In this document: piece after piece, positions 63,691 through 64,000 of the stretch
Layout of the letters: each line of letters begins with the position of its first letter
Position numbering within the stretch: the first letter of the stretch is position 1
Assembly (NCBI GenBank): GCA_016709145.1
Contig: JADJEK010000001.1
Coordinates: forward strand, 558,001 to 622,000
Source: Planctomycetota bacterium
GTDB lineage: Bacteria; Planctomycetota; B15-G4; JADJEK01
Length of the DNA stretch: 64,000 nucleotides
Direction of reading: 5' to 3'
Notes under the pieces: model-generated
The model's input: only the letters and a program-made list of their open reading frames with translations
What the model was told of the DNA's origin: nothing
Databases searched by the model: none
Translations under genes and position numbers: made by a program

Positions 63691-64000
63691 AGTGCGATGC
63701 GATGCGTGAGTGGTTCAGCGATCGACTCGACGACTCGCTCGACCCCGATCGATCGGCGCAGGTGGATCAACACTTGGCCCAGTGCGCGAGCTGCCTCGCG
63801 GAGTTCGAAGCGCTGCGTCTCGCGATCGGTCGACTGCGCCAAGCCGGACCGCCCGTGACCTCCGCCGACGAACGCGCAGTGATCATGGCCGCGATCGACC
63901 GCGAGGCCGAGGATCGTCTGGTCGCCTCCGCGGTCGGCGGAGAGTCGATCGAGCGTCGCTCCGGTGTCTTCAAGCGCGCGATCTTGATGCCGCGTCCCGA
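63687..64000 (+). CDS. Zinc-finger anti-sigma factor, partial at the right edge
   Basis: The open frame leaves the window at 64000 after about 104 codons. The start MKCDAMREWFSDRLDDSLD and the zinc motif HLAQCASCLAEF (His-x3-Cys-x2-Cys) mark a ZAS/anti-sigma domain that binds and holds the adjacent ECF sigma factor. A cytoplasmic helix and a membrane segment would be expected further on. ATGA overlap and GAGAGGAG upstream show co-translation with the sigma gene. Confidence 0.85.
   Translation, partial: MKCDAMREWFSDRLDDSLDPDRSAQVDQHLAQCASCLAEFEALRLAIGRLRQAGPPVTSADERAVIMAAIDREAEDRLVASAVGGESIERRSGVFKRAILMPRP

Noticed and set aside
1..64000. CRISPR arrays, tRNA or rRNA genes
   Set aside because: No regularly spaced repeats and no cloverleaf or rRNA signature were found by eye; a covariance-model scan was not possible here.

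Overview
The window is a GC-rich chromosomal segment that looks planctomycetal. This is inferred from an ECF-type sigma factor fused through a membrane helix to a very long region of carboxypeptidase-regulatory-like repeats, from many large secreted repeat proteins, and from an ExbB/ExbD operon ending in a beta-propeller/terpenoid-cyclase-like protein. No rRNA, tRNA or CRISPR array was recognised.

Layout. (1) 1-2950: an insertion sequence on the minus strand with three overlapping genes. Two of them have integrase (DDE) cores and the middle one is a small helper. It runs off the left edge and its right end cuts the 3' end of a metallo-beta-lactamase/beta-CASP gene. (2) 2931-23245: a copper/heavy-metal resistance island, almost all on the minus strand. 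One run is tightly coupled by 4-base stop/start overlaps: YHS mini-protein, CopA-type ATPase, CusC, CusB, CusA, a P-type II ATPase, truncated beta-CASP protein. A second run carries a TRASH-repeat protein, a His-rich lipoprotein, a TolC-like protein, a Tat-exported multicopper oxidase, a cytochrome c and a second TRASH-repeat protein. A Cys-rich secreted peptide and a metal-binding lipoprotein lie at the far end. No metal-responsive regulator was found. (3) 23291-24361: a second, unrelated integrase-type transposase closes the island. (4) 24689-29247: ferritin-like protein, degenerate NodU/SxtI-type carbamoyltransferase, methyltransferase, DUF5989-like mini-protein and SGNH hydrolase. (5) 29396-39204: housekeeping and accessory genes (RfbC, two alpha/beta hydrolases, radical SAM, methyltransferase, Ada/Ogt, SulP transporter, DUF2911-like protein). 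(6) 39477-54051: the sigma/surface-repeat fusion, several secreted proteins including a tandem pair of paralogues, a propionyl-CoA carboxylase beta-type subunit and a ThuA-like protein. (7) 54528-62325: TPR-ExbB-ExbD-propeller/cyclase operon. (8) 62326-63066: non-coding DNA with a 168-bp hairpin element, REP-like units and a perfect 44-bp palindrome. (9) 63067-64000: ECF sigma factor with its zinc-finger anti-sigma factor, cut by the right edge.

In the island, the ATPases would move metal from cytoplasm to periplasm, CusCBA would expel it from the cell, and the oxidase, cytochrome and small Cys/His-rich proteins would oxidise or hold copper outside the cytoplasm. Three otherwise good genes (copA, the multicopper oxidase and the propeller/cyclase gene) each carry one small indel; the sequence alone cannot tell decay from assembly error.
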